From the NCBI GenBank assembly GCA_016165875.1, contig JABBOT010000027.1, forward strand, positions 124,001 to 188,000: DNA of 64,000 nt, written 5' to 3'. Of the stretch, positions 12,466 through 23,706 are shown one piece after another; position 1 is the first letter of the stretch, and every line of letters starts with the position of its first letter. Source of the stretch: Acanthopleura granulata (Eukaryota > Mollusca > Polyplacophora > Chitonida > Chitonidae). Both the position numbers and the translations under genes were made by a program. A model generated the notes under the pieces. That model was not told where the DNA came from and searched no databases. It saw only the letters and a list, made by a program, of their open reading frames with translations.

Positions 12466-12732
12466 ATTTATTTATTTGATTGGTGTTTATTTACTTAAGA
12501 ATATTTGACTTCCATGTATGCGCCGGCAGCCAGCATTATGGTGGGAGGAAACCGGTCACACCCAATGGAGAAACCCACGACCACCAGCAGGTTGCTGGCA
12601 GACCTTCCCACGTACAGTGCGAGAGGAAGTCAGCCTAGGCTGGACTTGAGCCCATAGTGATTGTATTGATAAGAGGCACTGGGGTCATTCCACTGCCGTA
12701 GCCCGTTAACTCCCTCGGCCAAGGAGGCCCCC
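12466..12732 (-). repeat. SINE family A, full-length copy
   Basis: On the minus strand it runs from GGGGCCTCCTTGGCCGAGGG (A-box region), through a B-box-like segment near 12650, to a tail AAACACCAATCAAATAAATA. It is one of the best copies for defining the family. Confidence 0.9.
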
Positions 12733-12749
12733 TTTTCCATTGTTGCTTA

Positions 12750-12860
12750 ACATATTTGATTGATGTTTAATGTTTTCACTTATACAATCATAATGCCTGC
12801 CGGTGTTTGTAACCTGGAGTTCCTGGGTGAACCACTAACCTTTGGAAAGTTACTGACAAA
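12750..12860 (-). repeat. SINE family A, variant fragment
   Basis: Immediately follows the full-length copy. It retains TTTGATTGATGTTTAATG and CATAATGCCTGCCGGT, but the centre reads as the variant also seen at 6660-6690 (GGTGAACCACTAACCTTT). Confidence 0.6.
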
Positions 12861-13008
12861 CCTATCCATATGTCACATACAGGACATGTACACTAAACTG
12901 CTGGGAGACAAGCTCTCTACAACCAACCACAGAATGTGGGCTCAGCCACACAAGCACCATCTTTAGAAGACCCGTAACTTGCTTCATATAGTCCATATTT
13001 ACTTGCAC

Positions 13009-13150
13009 GTTACTCACCATGGTCCTCAATTGCTTGCACATTACTCACCATGGTCCACATTACCTATTTTTGTTGTGACTTGCTTGCACATTACTCAGCT
13101 GGGCTCCTGGTACGTTACCTATGATGTTCCTGAATTGCTTGCAAATTACA
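13009..13150. repeat. short degenerate tandem repeat
   Basis: About four degenerate units built on TGCTTGCACATTACTCACCA, spaced 30-40 bp apart. Confidence 0.65.
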
Positions 13151-13283
13151 GTGAGGTCACTAGTGGCTTGTAAAAACACTTTGTGAGGTTTTTTCTGCAC
13201 ATAATCTTCACATTACTAAATAGTAATTACCATCACGCTAATTAATTGGATGAGACAGTTACGTGTACCAAAGTCTGGCATTG

Positions 13284-13553
13284 AATTTATTTATTTCTTT
13301 ATTTGACTGGGCTTTTATGAAGTAATATCAGGGATATTTCACCTATATGACAGCCAGCAATATGGTGGGAGGAAACTGTGGAGCACCCAGGGGAAAGCCA
13401 CGACCATTTGCAGGTTGCTGGTAGATCTTCACACACATGACTGGAGAGGAAGCTCCTGTGAGCTGGACTTTACCTCCCAGTGACAACACTGCAGAGAGGC
13501 TCCTTGGTCACAGAACTGCACAAGTGTGCTAATGCCCTCGGCCACGGAAGCCA
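13284..13553 (-). repeat. SINE family A, full-length copy
   Basis: Minus strand begins GGCTTCCGTGGCCGAGGGCA. The body includes CTGCAAATGGTCGTGGC and the tail AAATAAAGAAATAAATAAAT. Homologous end to end with the copy at 12466-12732. Confidence 0.88.
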
Positions 13554-15499
13554 TACCAATATATCACAAAAGGAACATAATTGTTCAAAGTTTGAAGCAA
13601 AGTCATTTGTTTTCAATTCAATACTTTCTGGTCTGGTGGTTGAGACAAATTCAACAATTCTGAGACTCTAAGTGAAACTGGTTTTGCCAACACTGGGGTA
13701 CTAGTACCAAAAAGTTAAAGGAAAAACAAGAGACAGGCCCCCTAGTTTTGGCAGAATGTTTCAATCTATTTATGTATCTATCAATAACTGTACTTTATTT
13801 CTTTTCTGCAACACTTGGGATAAATTAAAAATCATATTATACTTTATGGTGCATACAAACAGAGGTGTGAAGTAATGAAAAATTTAAATTTAATTTATTT
13901 TTTCAATAGTTTTTCTTTCTTTCTTTCCTTTCTGTTTGTTCTCTATATTGCTTCCTTTAATTTATCTTCATTAAAAGGAATTACAAGGAATTTATTACTG
14001 TCGGACTTAAAAAAAATAGCTATTGTTTCATTACCTAAGTATTAAGGCATACACTCCTTAAGCTGTTAACTATGTCAAGGTCTAATTGGTTGAAACAGAT
14101 AGAGTGTAAATTGTTTGTTAACCTATAGATAGGGAGCATTAGAATTAACGCTGGCCCGCCAGTATGCACAGGTCTACCTCTCAATATTAGAACAGTCAAC
14201 ACACCTATTTACTCAATGTGGCCTTCCTCAAAGCAAGGGGATCATCAGAAATTTTCCCTAATCTTTGCAAGTATTTTAGGCGCCGTAAATAATTAATGGT
14301 GAGCTTGACATCTTCGGAAAACAGTTTTGTTCTAGATTCTCTGAATATCTGGCATTCAGCACTTGCACTAACAATGACCCAATTGTTACAAGTCAGCATT
14401 CACACAGAACAAGGCCAAAGCAATGTCAACATGTTTTGTTTTACACCTCAAGGTGCTTAAAGCTTCAATTTTAACTGTAACACATAACATTACCCAGCAA
14501 ACTAGCTGCATAAAACAGATGTTCTGTGATATGTTTAAAACACGGTTGTAACAATTAATTATGAAATGATCGAAAGAGCTTTCTTTTATTCATTTGCTTG
14601 CTGTATGACTCAGTACTCAAGTATATTTCATTTACAACATGCTTCCCACCTACAATTCTGTTGTTATAAGAAACAAACACATTATGGATAAAAGCACAAG
14701 TTCAGAAGGAGGAAAAATTTTGCTAATTCTTTAAAATGCTCAATTATGAACAACTTTAAGTTGTGGTAACCTTTCCTACAGTCCTTGATCAGTTTACAGG
14801 CAGCTTGAGGCTTGGTGGACCCTCTTTTTTATAAAATCACCTAACGCTTTCACAGTGTTCAGAAATGAATCACATGTATAAGCCAGTTACATAAGAGGGT
14901 TAGTTCTTTTAAAAATATCCAGAAAACAAACTTGCAACACTGTGGTGAATTTTTTTGGCCCATTCCAACCAGCTGTAATTATGTGCACACTCAATGACAA
15001 CTACAACAGGTTATATACATGAACATGTTTAACAACAACAACTTAACAATGTTGTATCTCTTACCTCGTGATCACACCACATACCACTTTCAAAATGTTA
15101 AATATGAGTGACCTAAGAAGATTTATACTCCACAAAATCGGTCTAGTGCTTGTTTGCACTGTTTAACCAACTACAGGTAACCTTCACGAAGGAGGAAGTA
15201 CAATGTTTTATTACCCCAAAATTACAAAGAATGGGGTTGATTTTTGTTTCATTTTGTTTTTTTTAACTACTGCATCCTTAAGTGTCGGGTCCAAGGAGCA
15301 CTTGATCAGACGTACAAGAATGATTGCATGACATTCAACTGTTACTACAATATTCACATCTTCACATGTGTACCTGCTTCCATGATGTCACAAATCGTGG
15401 TGACAAACACGAACCCATTAAGATTTACAGATCAACATATCATAAAAATGAAGTGTATTGTATGGTAGGCCTACATGTACTTCAGGAATGTACGCCATT

Positions 15500-15648
15500 T
15501 GTGTTTTATGCCTTACTCAAGAATATTTCAGTTATACCATGGCTGCCAGCATAATGATGGAAGGAAACTCGCCAGAGCCTGGGGAAAACCCACGGATTGC
15601 ATTGGTGAGAGGTTCCCAAGCCATTGCTCTATGCCAAGGTAGCCAATT
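15500..15648 (-). repeat. SINE family A, internally deleted copy
   Basis: Plus strand shows GCCTTACTCAAGAATATTTC and GCCAGCATAATGATGGAAGG. It then jumps to the head-proximal GCATTGGTGAGAGG, skipping about 100 bp. Confidence 0.75.
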
Positions 15649-15907
15649 TGCAAATTCACATTAATTCAGTGCTTTAATTATCAACTGATTTATGTTATGA
15701 CTCATGTTTAATGCAATAATTCAGACAAGGTATACGGTGGCCTTCAATTTTCCCTACAGATATCACACCATATTGGTTTTGGACAAGTGTTCTAGCAGAA
15801 TACATGTGCACAGGCAATCACTTTTCATACCTCAAGTGCAGGGTAATTATACTCTCAGTCCAAACTCATATCTACATTTTTCACTTTAATATTATCATTT
15901 TAATTTT

Positions 15908-16321
15908 CAGTTCATGCAGAACAATACTGGATACATTCCACGACTTTCCAGGACCATTTCATAGAAAATGTCAGCACTTTTCTAGAAATTTCATTACCAT
16001 TTAACTGACACTTAGCACTGATTAGTGCTTTCCCATCTTTGGTGGACTTATTTAACCATTTAGCCATTTGCAAATATGTTGCAGCGCTATCATGCCTAAA
16101 TGACACATCAACAACACATCAATATCTCAGGCCACGTAAGATATCGAAACATAAAATAAGCACCCCATAAATACTTTCATTACAATGACTAATAACTTTC
16201 CAATTTCCAGCATTTGCAAAGAAATTCCATCACTCGCACACAAATTCCATGATTTTCAAGACGTAGAAAGTTTTATTTCCAAGTCCCTTGCATTTAATTT
16301 TCCAGGGCTGTATGAACCCTT
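15908..16321. mobile_element. hAT-like non-autonomous element, degenerate
   Basis: Ends in diverged inverted repeats related to CAGGGTTCRTACAG: left CAGTTCATGCAG, right CTGTATGAACCCT. Internally it has TTCCACGACTTTCCAGGACC and TCCATGATTTTC, the same motifs as the element at 56507-57638. No target-site duplication was recognised and there is no transposase frame. Confidence 0.55.
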
Positions 16322-16659
16322 CATGCTAGAGTAAGGTAAACAATGACGCACTGAAAGCACCAATCTGTTATTCATCCAAAGATAATTAATAAACCAATGA
16401 ATTAAATTTCATCGTGAGTGCTTACAGAAAGGTAGATAAAACTGGTAGAGAGAGATATACATGGTGAAGATACATCTCCGTTACTACTCTTTGTGGGTTC
16501 CATTATCCATGTAATGAATTTCACACCAACAACTTATGTGCACAGATGTGGCATTCCTTGTTTGGTTAGTCAGTATTTTCATGCCCTGCAATATTTTTGA
16601 ACAAGGTAATATTTTTACACATACATGTACATGAAGTTAAGTTGGGTTTCGTCAAGGCT

Positions 16660-16942
16660 AGTAGTATACAGAATAGGGGTTCTGGCATGCTTCCCGCCAG
16701 GGCCCTCCCCACCCCCCTGGAGGGCCCCCAACCCAAGCTCAAGCCATATGGTGTTCACCTACACAACTTTTTGCTAAATATCCATGTAGACAAATGGGAG
16801 TGCGCATACATAAACTTTTGCTTATTATTTATGTAAACAACCTGGTGTTCACATTCAGAGATAATAGGTATAGGCCGACCAACCCTCAGTTACAGACCGA
16901 ACAGAAATATAACATAGCTGAACGCCGAAAAGAAAAGATGGT
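16660..16942 (+). repeat. Polinton left terminal inverted repeat
   Basis: About 283 bp matching the reverse complement of 25981-26275. The outer 75 bp differ at about four positions. The match fades just after AGAAAAGATGG, exactly where an ATG (16938) opens the first fragment of coding sequence. Includes a conserved hairpin, GGGCCCTCC at 16700-16708 pairing with GGAGGGCCC at 16719-16727. Confidence 0.93.
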
Positions 16943-17594
16943 ATCGACTGAGGCGGTCCACCTCTTCTATCCCGAAGCCACCCTGTGGCCCGATGATAAT
17001 TTCTATACCCGGTGGCTAGAGGTGACGTGGACCTCTTGGAGACGATCTTCAAGAATGAGTTGACGCTTGAAGAATATGGTGACACAATACCCACTATCAT
17101 GTGCGAGCGCATTCTGAGAATCATATACCTGCTCCATAGGAGGATCCACGATCACGATGTGATCACCCACAAGATCATCGCAGATCTCACATGAGCGCGA
17201 AGCCACAAATGGATGGAAAATGCACTCGCGGTTGCGGCGAACCACGGCTTCTACAAGCCAGCCCAATCTCACACAAACCAACCCTCCAGTTGGAGAAAAG
17301 CGTGGGTATGGTATACCAATAATCATGAAAGGACAATGTAATTGTGAATGGCTTCTCATCGGCTCCCGAGAGCACTGCGGAAAATGTTGCCATGGCGATT
17401 TCTGCAGGATCCATCTTGCGCGCATGCGCAGGAACTCACCCATCCCGACGTCCTGTCGAAGGTGTAACATCGGGACACAGTCAGAGGCTTACCTATGCAG
17501 GCCTTGCAGGGCTGACTGGGCTCAAAAATATCTTGTTAGAGCCCTGGCAAGACATATCCATCTCCTTGTTATGAGCAAGCTCCAACGTCGGTAA
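16938..17594 (+). pseudogene. Cys-rich zinc-binding-type ORF of the Polinton, frameshifted
   Basis: Coding remains in three frames: 16938 to about 17020, about 17012-17194, and 17220-17594. The N-terminal parts are acidic and helical (ETIFKNELTLEEYGDTIPT). The last part has a dense Cys/His cluster: QCNCEW, CGKCCHGDFC..H, CRRC and LCRPC. That is enough ligands for two zinc sites, and a basic tail follows. I do not know a named function; it may be a small DNA-binding or ring-like regulator of the element. It starts at the inner edge of the left inverted repeat and precedes the polymerase on the same strand. The long minus-strand frame at 17003-17470 is its shadow. Confidence 0.6.
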
Positions 17595-17619
17595 GCCTGA
17601 GCTAAGGAGGTGCCCACGT

Positions 17620-20600
17620 TTGCAGGGCTGTAAGCCCTCAATCCTCTTTTTGACTGATTACCACAAACCAAATGGAATGGACGACCCCATTCCTGAGGCA
17701 ATCAAGGATTGCCCGCTAAATCCCTTACAGTCTGGGAAATATCAGCCTCTTCCTCCACCACACAGGAAGAGGGGTAGGAAGAGGAAGGCCATTGAGGAAG
17801 AATTTGACCGAATCTCTCACTCCAACACATTGATAACGACTGCTGACTACCAGAAGGAGGTTCTAGAGCTGGTTGAGGGTGCCAAGGCAGATGAGCTTAC
17901 ATTCCAGGAAAAAACCCGGCCAATCAGAAGGTGTCTCCATAGCTGGCAGATGGCTGTGACCGAAGGGCATCCCCAAGAAAAGATCCAACAAAAGCTTGAA
18001 GAAGAACTCTGAGCCTTCAGAGGTGTAAAATTTCAACTTGCCCTCAAGGTCCACCTCCGAAAAAGCAGGCCTGATGGTGATGAGGAGTACGCTGATCCTG
18101 TGCTTAGTCACAAGCAGGAGGTTGTTCTGCAGGCCAGTGAAATCAGCGAGGCACTAGGCAAGGCATTCCCCCACAGCCTGGAAACTCTTGAAAAGTGGGT
18201 TGTCGATCGAGTGGAAACTCTATGGCTGGACATCGCTCGATACCAGCCCCCGAGAGGTGGATCTTCCACAGCGCTACTAGTAGCTTTAAGGAAGAAGAAG
18301 GCAGTTGTAAACGTGAAAAACAACGATGACTACTGCCTCCGATGGGTACTCCTGTCAGCTCTGTTTCCTGCAGCCATAAACCCACAGAGGCCTAGTAAAT
18401 ACCCAACTGAGGATGGCTCTCCAACTCCCATCTCTCAGATCCCAAAGTTTCAGAAACACAACCTAGCCATCTATGTCTTCGGTTGGGACAAAGGCATCAT
18501 TGTACACTGACTCAACAAAGAGCCCAGGTACATGCCTCAGATCAACCTGCTGTTGATCGAGAAGGCCAATAAATTCCACTACGCCTGGATCAAGGATTTT
18601 AACAACCTGCTTTATGATCAATCCAAGTATGAAGGCCGACAGCACTTCTGCGAGCGTTGCCTCTATGGATACTCTAAGGAGGACCTGCTGGAAGCATACA
18701 AACCGGAGTGCCACGGGATCGGCCAGACAGTTTGCGAGTGGAGATGCCTGAAGAGGGTAAAAACAAGCTCACCTTCCAGAATCACCACAAGGAGCTCCCA
18801 ACCCTTTACATCATCTATGCAATCTTTGAAGCTCTCACCACCAAAATCGAGGGCTCCGGGCTGGACTTCACAAAAGGCAACACCCAAAAAACACAGCATC
18901 ATGAGGCCTGCAGCTACTGCTAAATCGTGGTGCCCAATACAGCAGTGCATTTTCTCCGAGCGCTGCTGGAAAAGGAGTGAAAGATCAAGATGGTGCTAGC
19001 TAACCCGAAAGCCATAGCAATGAACCAAGAGGACTGGCAGATATACAACAGTGCTTCAACCTGCCATGTCTGTGAAAAGCCACTTGTACTTGTAGGGCAA
19101 CGGAATTCTGTCCACGACCACTGCCACATCACCAGAAAATACCAGGGTGTTGCACACGCCTGCAACCTGAAGCTGCGACTAAGCGCTCAAACCACCACAA
19201 TCCCAGTGTTCTTCCACAACCTGCCTCTCAACTTCTGATGCAAGGCCATCTCGAAGATGGAGGGTCATATATCCTGTATCCCCAACACCGAGAAATACAT
19301 CTCCTTCTCCCTGGGGCTGCTTCATCGACAGCGTCCAGTTCTTGTTGGCATCTCTCGACAACCTGGTAGCAGCCAATAAATCAAAGGCGTTCCAGATCAC
19401 AGCACAGTATGAACCAAGCTCTCAGCAACATGAACTGCTCCTGCGCAAGGGTGTTTACCCACATGAGTACATGGATTCCTGGCAACGCTTTGATGAACCT
19501 CAGCTTCCCACAAAGGAGGCCTTCCACAACAAACTTTCGGACACCCACATCGGCGATGAGGATTTTGCCCATGCGCAAAAGGTCTGGAAGGCATTCGACT
19601 GCACAAGCCTGGGCAACTACCACGATCTCTACAACCACACTGATGTCCTACTGCTGGTTTATGTCTTCGAGATGTTCTAGAAGACCTGCCTTTGGCAGAA
19701 GGGCCTACACCCTGTGCATTTTACACCAGCCCTGGCTTCTCCTAGGATGCTCTCCTGAAGAAAACAGGCATAGAGCTTGAACTGCTGACAGACTACGACC
19801 AGCACCTCTTCATCGAAAAGTATGAGAGGGGGTATCTCGATGGTCTTAAAGTGTCACGCCCAGGCTAACAACCCCAGGGTGGAAGGCTATGACCCAAAGG
19901 ATTCTAACAGCCACATAATCTACCTGGATGCCAACAACCTTCACGGCTGGGCAATGAGTCAGCTGCTACCAACAGGTAGCTTCCGGTGGATGGAAAACTG
20001 CGATCAACTCGCAAAAACCATTGCAGAGCATCCGGCAGGCCACCCAGAGGATTATATTGTGGAAGCGAATCTGGAATACCCAGAAGAGCTGCATAAGGTG
20101 CACAACACTTACCCGCTAGCTCCGGAGCGCATGGTGGATCCCAAGGAGTGGATGTCGGGAGTACCAGCACTGGGTACCATCTCCTCAGCGCTGGGGTGGC
20201 ACCTACTGAGGTTGAGAAGCTGGTCCTTAACCTCCAGGATGAGGAACGCTATGTGCTCCACTACCGCAACTTACAACTTTATCTGTCTCTGGGTATGCGC
20301 CTGCAAAAGATCCATCGTGCCCTCCGCTTTCGGCAAAGAACATGGATGGAGCTCTACATCTGAATGAATACCAAGCTCCAGAAAAAGGCGATGAGTGATT
20401 TCGAGAAGGACCTCTGCAAGGAGATGAGCATCCTTAACCTCTCGAAAAGCCTGACGTACAACTTCTACTCCAACCAGATGAAGGCTCAGTATGGGGATAA
20501 CTGCCAGGTCCTCTACACGGACACGGAAGATCTACTACTCAAGATCCTGACTGAGGATCTCTACCAGGATATGGCCGAGCGTGCACACCTCTATGACACG

Positions 20601-20993
20601 TCCGACTACCCAGTGGAACATCCACTCCATTTTACGGCAAACAAAAAGGTCTTAGGCAAGATAAAGGATGAATGTGCTGGGATCCCGGTGTTGGCCTGCG
20701 TACTAAGATGTATAGCATCTTTGAGACCAGCAGCCACAACATCAAAAAGGCCAAAGGTGTAAAAAACAATGTTGTGAAAAATCATATCAGACATGAGTAG
20801 TACAAAGAGACTCTCTTCGAAAAGGAGACCTTCTGCAATGGCCTGGATGTCCATGGGTTCAGTGCGCCATCGCATCTAAGGGCAGCATATAAACAAGATA
20901 TCGCTCTCACCCTTCGACTCCAAGTGCTGGATAACTGAAAATGGGGTGGATACGCTGGCCTATGGATGCAAAGATACCCTTCCAGCAGGCTGA
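17620..20993 (+). pseudogene. protein-primed family B DNA polymerase (Polinton PolB), inactivated
   Basis: The element's replicative polymerase, which in this family starts synthesis from a terminal protein and carries a 3'-5' exonuclease. About 1120 codons are spread over at least five frames. In-frame stops lie at 18010, 18508, 18921, 19236, 19678 and 20361. Frameshifts lie near 18730, 19330, 19700-19820, 20190 and 20700. Seen in order: a basic N-terminus (KRGRKRK); a Cys pair (FCERCL) before YSKEDLLE; exonuclease region I (LYIIYAIFEALTTKIEG); a CHVC...HDHCH cluster near 19060-19125; DSVQFLLASLDNL; exonuclease region III (YHDLYNHTDVLLL); motif A (YLDANNLHGWAM) at 19921; motif C (VLYTDTEDLLL) near 20511; and a C-terminus ending WITENGVDTLAYGC. 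Three signature positions are altered: exonuclease I Asp to Ile (18822), motif A Tyr to His (19942), motif C second Asp to Glu (20526). Motif B is not recognisable. It cannot encode a working enzyme as it stands. Confidence 0.93.
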
Positions 20994-20999
20994 GGTCCT

Positions 21000-21183
21000 A
21001 GGGGCGCTGTAGGACTCTATCCGGCTGAAGCTGAGTGCCAGGTGGCACTACACGAAGTTCCTTGCCGACAAACCCCTGCTGCGGGCCATCAGATAAATAG
21101 TACAGCACTGTGATACAGCTGTGATACAGTGTGTTTATGAGCATATCACCAATGGTAGCTGTCATGTTTTTCGTGTCATGTTG
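21000..21183. other. spacer between convergent Polinton genes
   Basis: Follows the polymerase remnant and precedes the 3' end of the minus-strand block. Contains ATGATAC/TGTGATACAGCTGTGATACAG direct repeats near 21107-21130. No gene recognised. Confidence 0.4.
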
Positions 21184-21628
21184 TCATTCCATATGGAGAG
21201 GATCAGTGGGAATCTTCAATTGCTGAACAAAGGGGGGCTTAGAAGCTTGTGCTGTTTTCTGTAGTTGTGTAGCAACAGGAATAGATGGCAGGTGCTGGTT
21301 ATGACTAAATATATAATGTACATCCGCAAGGTCGGCTACCCCAATGATATACAGGGTCCAGTTGGCCTCCTTTGCAACACCACGAGCCGCTGAAACAGGC
21401 TTTCTCCGTTTTGGTGGCCTCACAGCCTCCTGCTGTCCTGCTCTAGCAGCACCATGATGTTGTGATTCCATGGCTGCCAACAGTGTTCAAGCAGTTGTTC
21501 CTGTTTGACCATTCCGCCACCTTCTTTGGGTTTTTACTTTTCATATGGTCTGTCACCCTTTCCACCGGTGGTGTCTCCTCTGGTAGGTTCGCTTGGTGCT
21601 CTGAAGGAAGAGTCGGGTCCTCGACCAT
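21184..21628 (-). pseudogene. small basic Polinton protein, frameshifted
   Basis: Two overlapping minus-strand frames make one gene remnant. 21443-21628 starts MVEDPTLPSEHQANLPEETP and holds KSKNPKKVAEW. 21184-21480 continues with PPKRRKPVSAARGVAKEANW and a hydrophobic TLYIIGVADLADV. A polar N-terminus, a basic middle and a possible single membrane segment are visible. It sits downstream of the capsid gene on the same strand, where Polintons carry small virion or accessory genes. Function unknown. Confidence 0.5.
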
Positions 21629-21644
21629 CGTTCATTGTTCCAAA

Positions 21645-21866
21645 TTAGCAGTGCGTGGCTCTGGTAAGAGCAGGTGTTAGCGGCGCTAGCAAGATGACAT
21701 AGCGATGATAGAGCACACAGGAAGCACTACTAGTCGCATGTCCAACAAAGGGGTTGGTCTCCAGGTCGCGCGCAAGTGCCGAAAGGTTCTCGGGTGGGAT
21801 TGGAAGGAACATGCTGACTGCTCCTGAGTACAACTGTAATACAGCCTGCCCTATCATTTTCATCAT
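21645..21866 (-). CDS. small ORF downstream of the capsid gene, unknown
   Basis: 73 codons starting MMKMIGQAVLQLYSGAVSMF and continuing PIPPENLSALARDLETNPFVG. The frame is also open upstream into the 3' end of the capsid gene, so it could be a frameshifted extension of that gene rather than a separate one. An amphipathic N-terminus and conserved-looking Pro/Glu segment are visible; no named family. Confidence 0.45.
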   Translation of the reverse strand: MMKMIGQAVLQLYSGAVSMFLPIPPENLSALARDLETNPFVGHATSSASCVLYHRYVILLAPLTPALTRATHC

Positions 21867-21874
21867 GACCGCCC

Positions 21875-23062
21875 CTAGTCTTTCCTCGTAGCGGGCACAG
21901 AGTTGATCTGAATGGTCACTTCCTCACTGGCGTTCATGATGCACCACCCGCTGCCGTGTAGCTGGCCATCGTCCGTGGAGCAGAGGTCAAGCCACAGGGC
22001 ATACTTAGTGGTTAAGAAGTCACCAAGAGACATGCGCTAGGTCTTTTGCGACCATGGCCATTTCTGGATGGTGCTTGCTGCTGCTCATCCCACTGCTGGT
22101 AGGTGCGCAGGCCTTGGCTGTAGAGCTGGTTGTGGATCCCCTCGACTGTCATCTCCACCTTGGTTATTTTGGGGTTGTAGAAAGCCTCGGTGTCCCGCTG
22201 GAAGGCCGCGGTTTGGTCCTCAAACAGCATCAAGATGCCTTTCATACTGCGGGCGGATACGTTGAGGTTGATGTTCCACAAGGTATCGTCCTTGTTACAG
22301 CTGATCATACTTTTCCTGAGTATGTCGTACAGTATTGCCAGGCGCCCGGCGTACCGGTTACGGTTCATCCGAGAAAGCTTGGGCTGGGTGACCATGTCGT
22401 ACTCCAGGCTGATGTTGTCAATGGTGTAACTGGTTGCTGCCAGGTCATCAGCGTCCTTGATTACACGGCTGTAGTCGTTGAAAATTAGCTTGTATCCGAG
22501 CCTGTCCCCAAGGGCTGACTGGTAGAATGGCACATGGCACTCCTGCAACTCCAAGTCGAGGGGGGCATAGTATCGGTTGCCACAGGTAGCAGCGATAGCT
22601 TGTCAGTGGCAGTGGGTGTGACATTCACTACACTGAGGCGGATTTTGGTAACACTTTGGCCGGCCAAAGTTTCCATGTTTCCATTCCATTCCATTCTCTC
22701 TCTGCTGGGCCGTCTTCCAGAGGTCCATGTAGCAGTGGTGGATGTCGCTGTCATCGATCGACAACACCTCATTTCCGCTGATAGTGATCATGGTACTCTT
22801 AACCACAGCACAGCTGAGGTTCTGGACTACTGTTTGGTCATCGTCGGGAGAGTTGAGAGTGATGGTGAAGGCCAGTCTCGTGGTCCCAGGGACAACGACG
22901 TCATTAGCGCAGAGGTTTGGGAACCGAACAAGAAGCTGTTCGATGGTCGGTGGTACTCGGGTCATTTGTGATAACGACAGACTGGTGCACACCCTTGAAC
23001 CCAAAGGGGGTTCTCAGGCGGCGGCAAGGATTGAGCTTGCGTCCGTATACGTCTGAAGTCAT
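21875..23062 (-). pseudogene. Polinton major capsid protein (double jelly-roll type), inactivated
   Basis: Remains of the major capsid protein, the virion shell subunit of Polintons (called PY in early descriptions). The ATG at 23062-23060 opens TSDVYGRKLNPC. The frame then shifts to 22603-23004 (PNLCANDVVVPGTTRLAFTI; VLSIDDSDIHHCYMDLWKTA). It shifts again to 22012-22554 (YSRVIKDADDL; NLNVSARSMKGILMLFEDQ; FYNPKITKVEMTVEGIHNQL), and finally to a piece ending at the stop at 21875 (KYALWLDLCSTDDGQLHGSG). About 395 codons survive, shorter than the usual 450-650, with at least three frameshifts. The call rests on family-typical blocks such as ARSMKGILMLFED and WLDLCSTDD. It is divergent from the plus-strand gene at 23101, with 38 bp between the start codons. 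Plus-strand frames in this interval are shadows. Confidence 0.82.
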
Positions 23063-23100
23063 GGTTATTGAAGGTTGGGCTGCAATGTTCAATAGCCAAC
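23063..23100. promoter_or_regulatory. divergent spacer between capsid and membrane-protein genes
   Basis: Only 38 bp separate the two outward-facing start codons, so any promoter for both genes must lie here or inside the coding ends. No clear TATA box is visible. Confidence 0.4.
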
Positions 23101-23706
23101 ATGGCAGACTTTGATTTCGATAACCCGTTTCACCATAACGACGTACAAGATGATGAAGATACCGTCCCCATAGATGATGCTGGCCACTGGGACTTGTATA
23201 TCGCTGCATCAGGAGCTCCTCCAGTCAGCAGATGGCTGCTACAATGCCATGGCAGAGAGGGGTCATGCCACCAGACATGAGTTCCGCTCTCAGATCAACT
23301 GCATCCTTCACGAGGACACAACTCTTGCCGAACGCATACGCACCCTGTTCTACGAGCAAGGCATCACAATCCCATCGTTGCTCACTGCGATCGGAATATC
23401 AGTGTCGGCACTGGTGTTCGTACTCACCGGGGGCTCTGCAGCGCCTGTGCCTCCTCCAACACCACCTCCTGGGCCAAAGGACAAGGGCGGTCTGAAGGAG
23501 AGGGTAAAAAAGCACCTGCGGGCCCTGGGCAGGCTTCTAGCTAAGCTCGCTGGTAAAGCCGCTGCGGCTCTCTTATAGGGAGTATCCTCTCTTGGCTCCT
23601 CAGCATATTAGGCAAGGCCGTGAACTTGGTTGACAAGAATAATTGGGCCCTGGTTGTCGCTATAGGTGGAATTATTTACGTGGCCGTTCGGGTACATCTA
23701 GCGTGA
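23101..23706 (+). pseudogene. Polinton membrane-active/minor virion protein, frameshifted
   Basis: Starts MADFDFDNPF (acidic N-terminus), shifts frame near 23190, and continues to 23578. A second shift leads into a tail ending at the stop 23704-23706. In order it has ERIRTLFYEQGITIPSLL, a membrane segment (LLTAIGISVSALVFVLTGG), a Pro-rich linker (APVPPPTPPPGPKDK), a basic amphipathic helix (KERVKKHLRALGRLLAKLAG) and a second hydrophobic segment (WALVVAIGGIIYVAVRV). This layout suits a membrane-interacting virion component. I cannot assign it to a named capsid or lytic protein from sequence alone. It meets the next minus-strand gene tail to tail. Confidence 0.6.

Larger units (their letters stand above)
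8331..16659. other. non-coding stretch left of the Polinton element
   Basis: No exon was identified. It contains several SINE copies, a tRNA-like SINE head, a hAT-like element and a G-rich tract, each listed separately. If the candidate first exon at 33046 is correct, this is part of the first intron of the SLC26A11-like gene. Confidence 0.5.

Noticed and set aside
17003..17470. 155-codon minus-strand frame at the Polinton left end
   Set aside because: It lies opposite the Cys-rich plus-strand gene, whose composition and motifs are the more convincing.
22054..23056. Plus-strand frames of 104-145 codons
   Set aside because: Shadows of the minus-strand capsid gene, which has recognisable family blocks.
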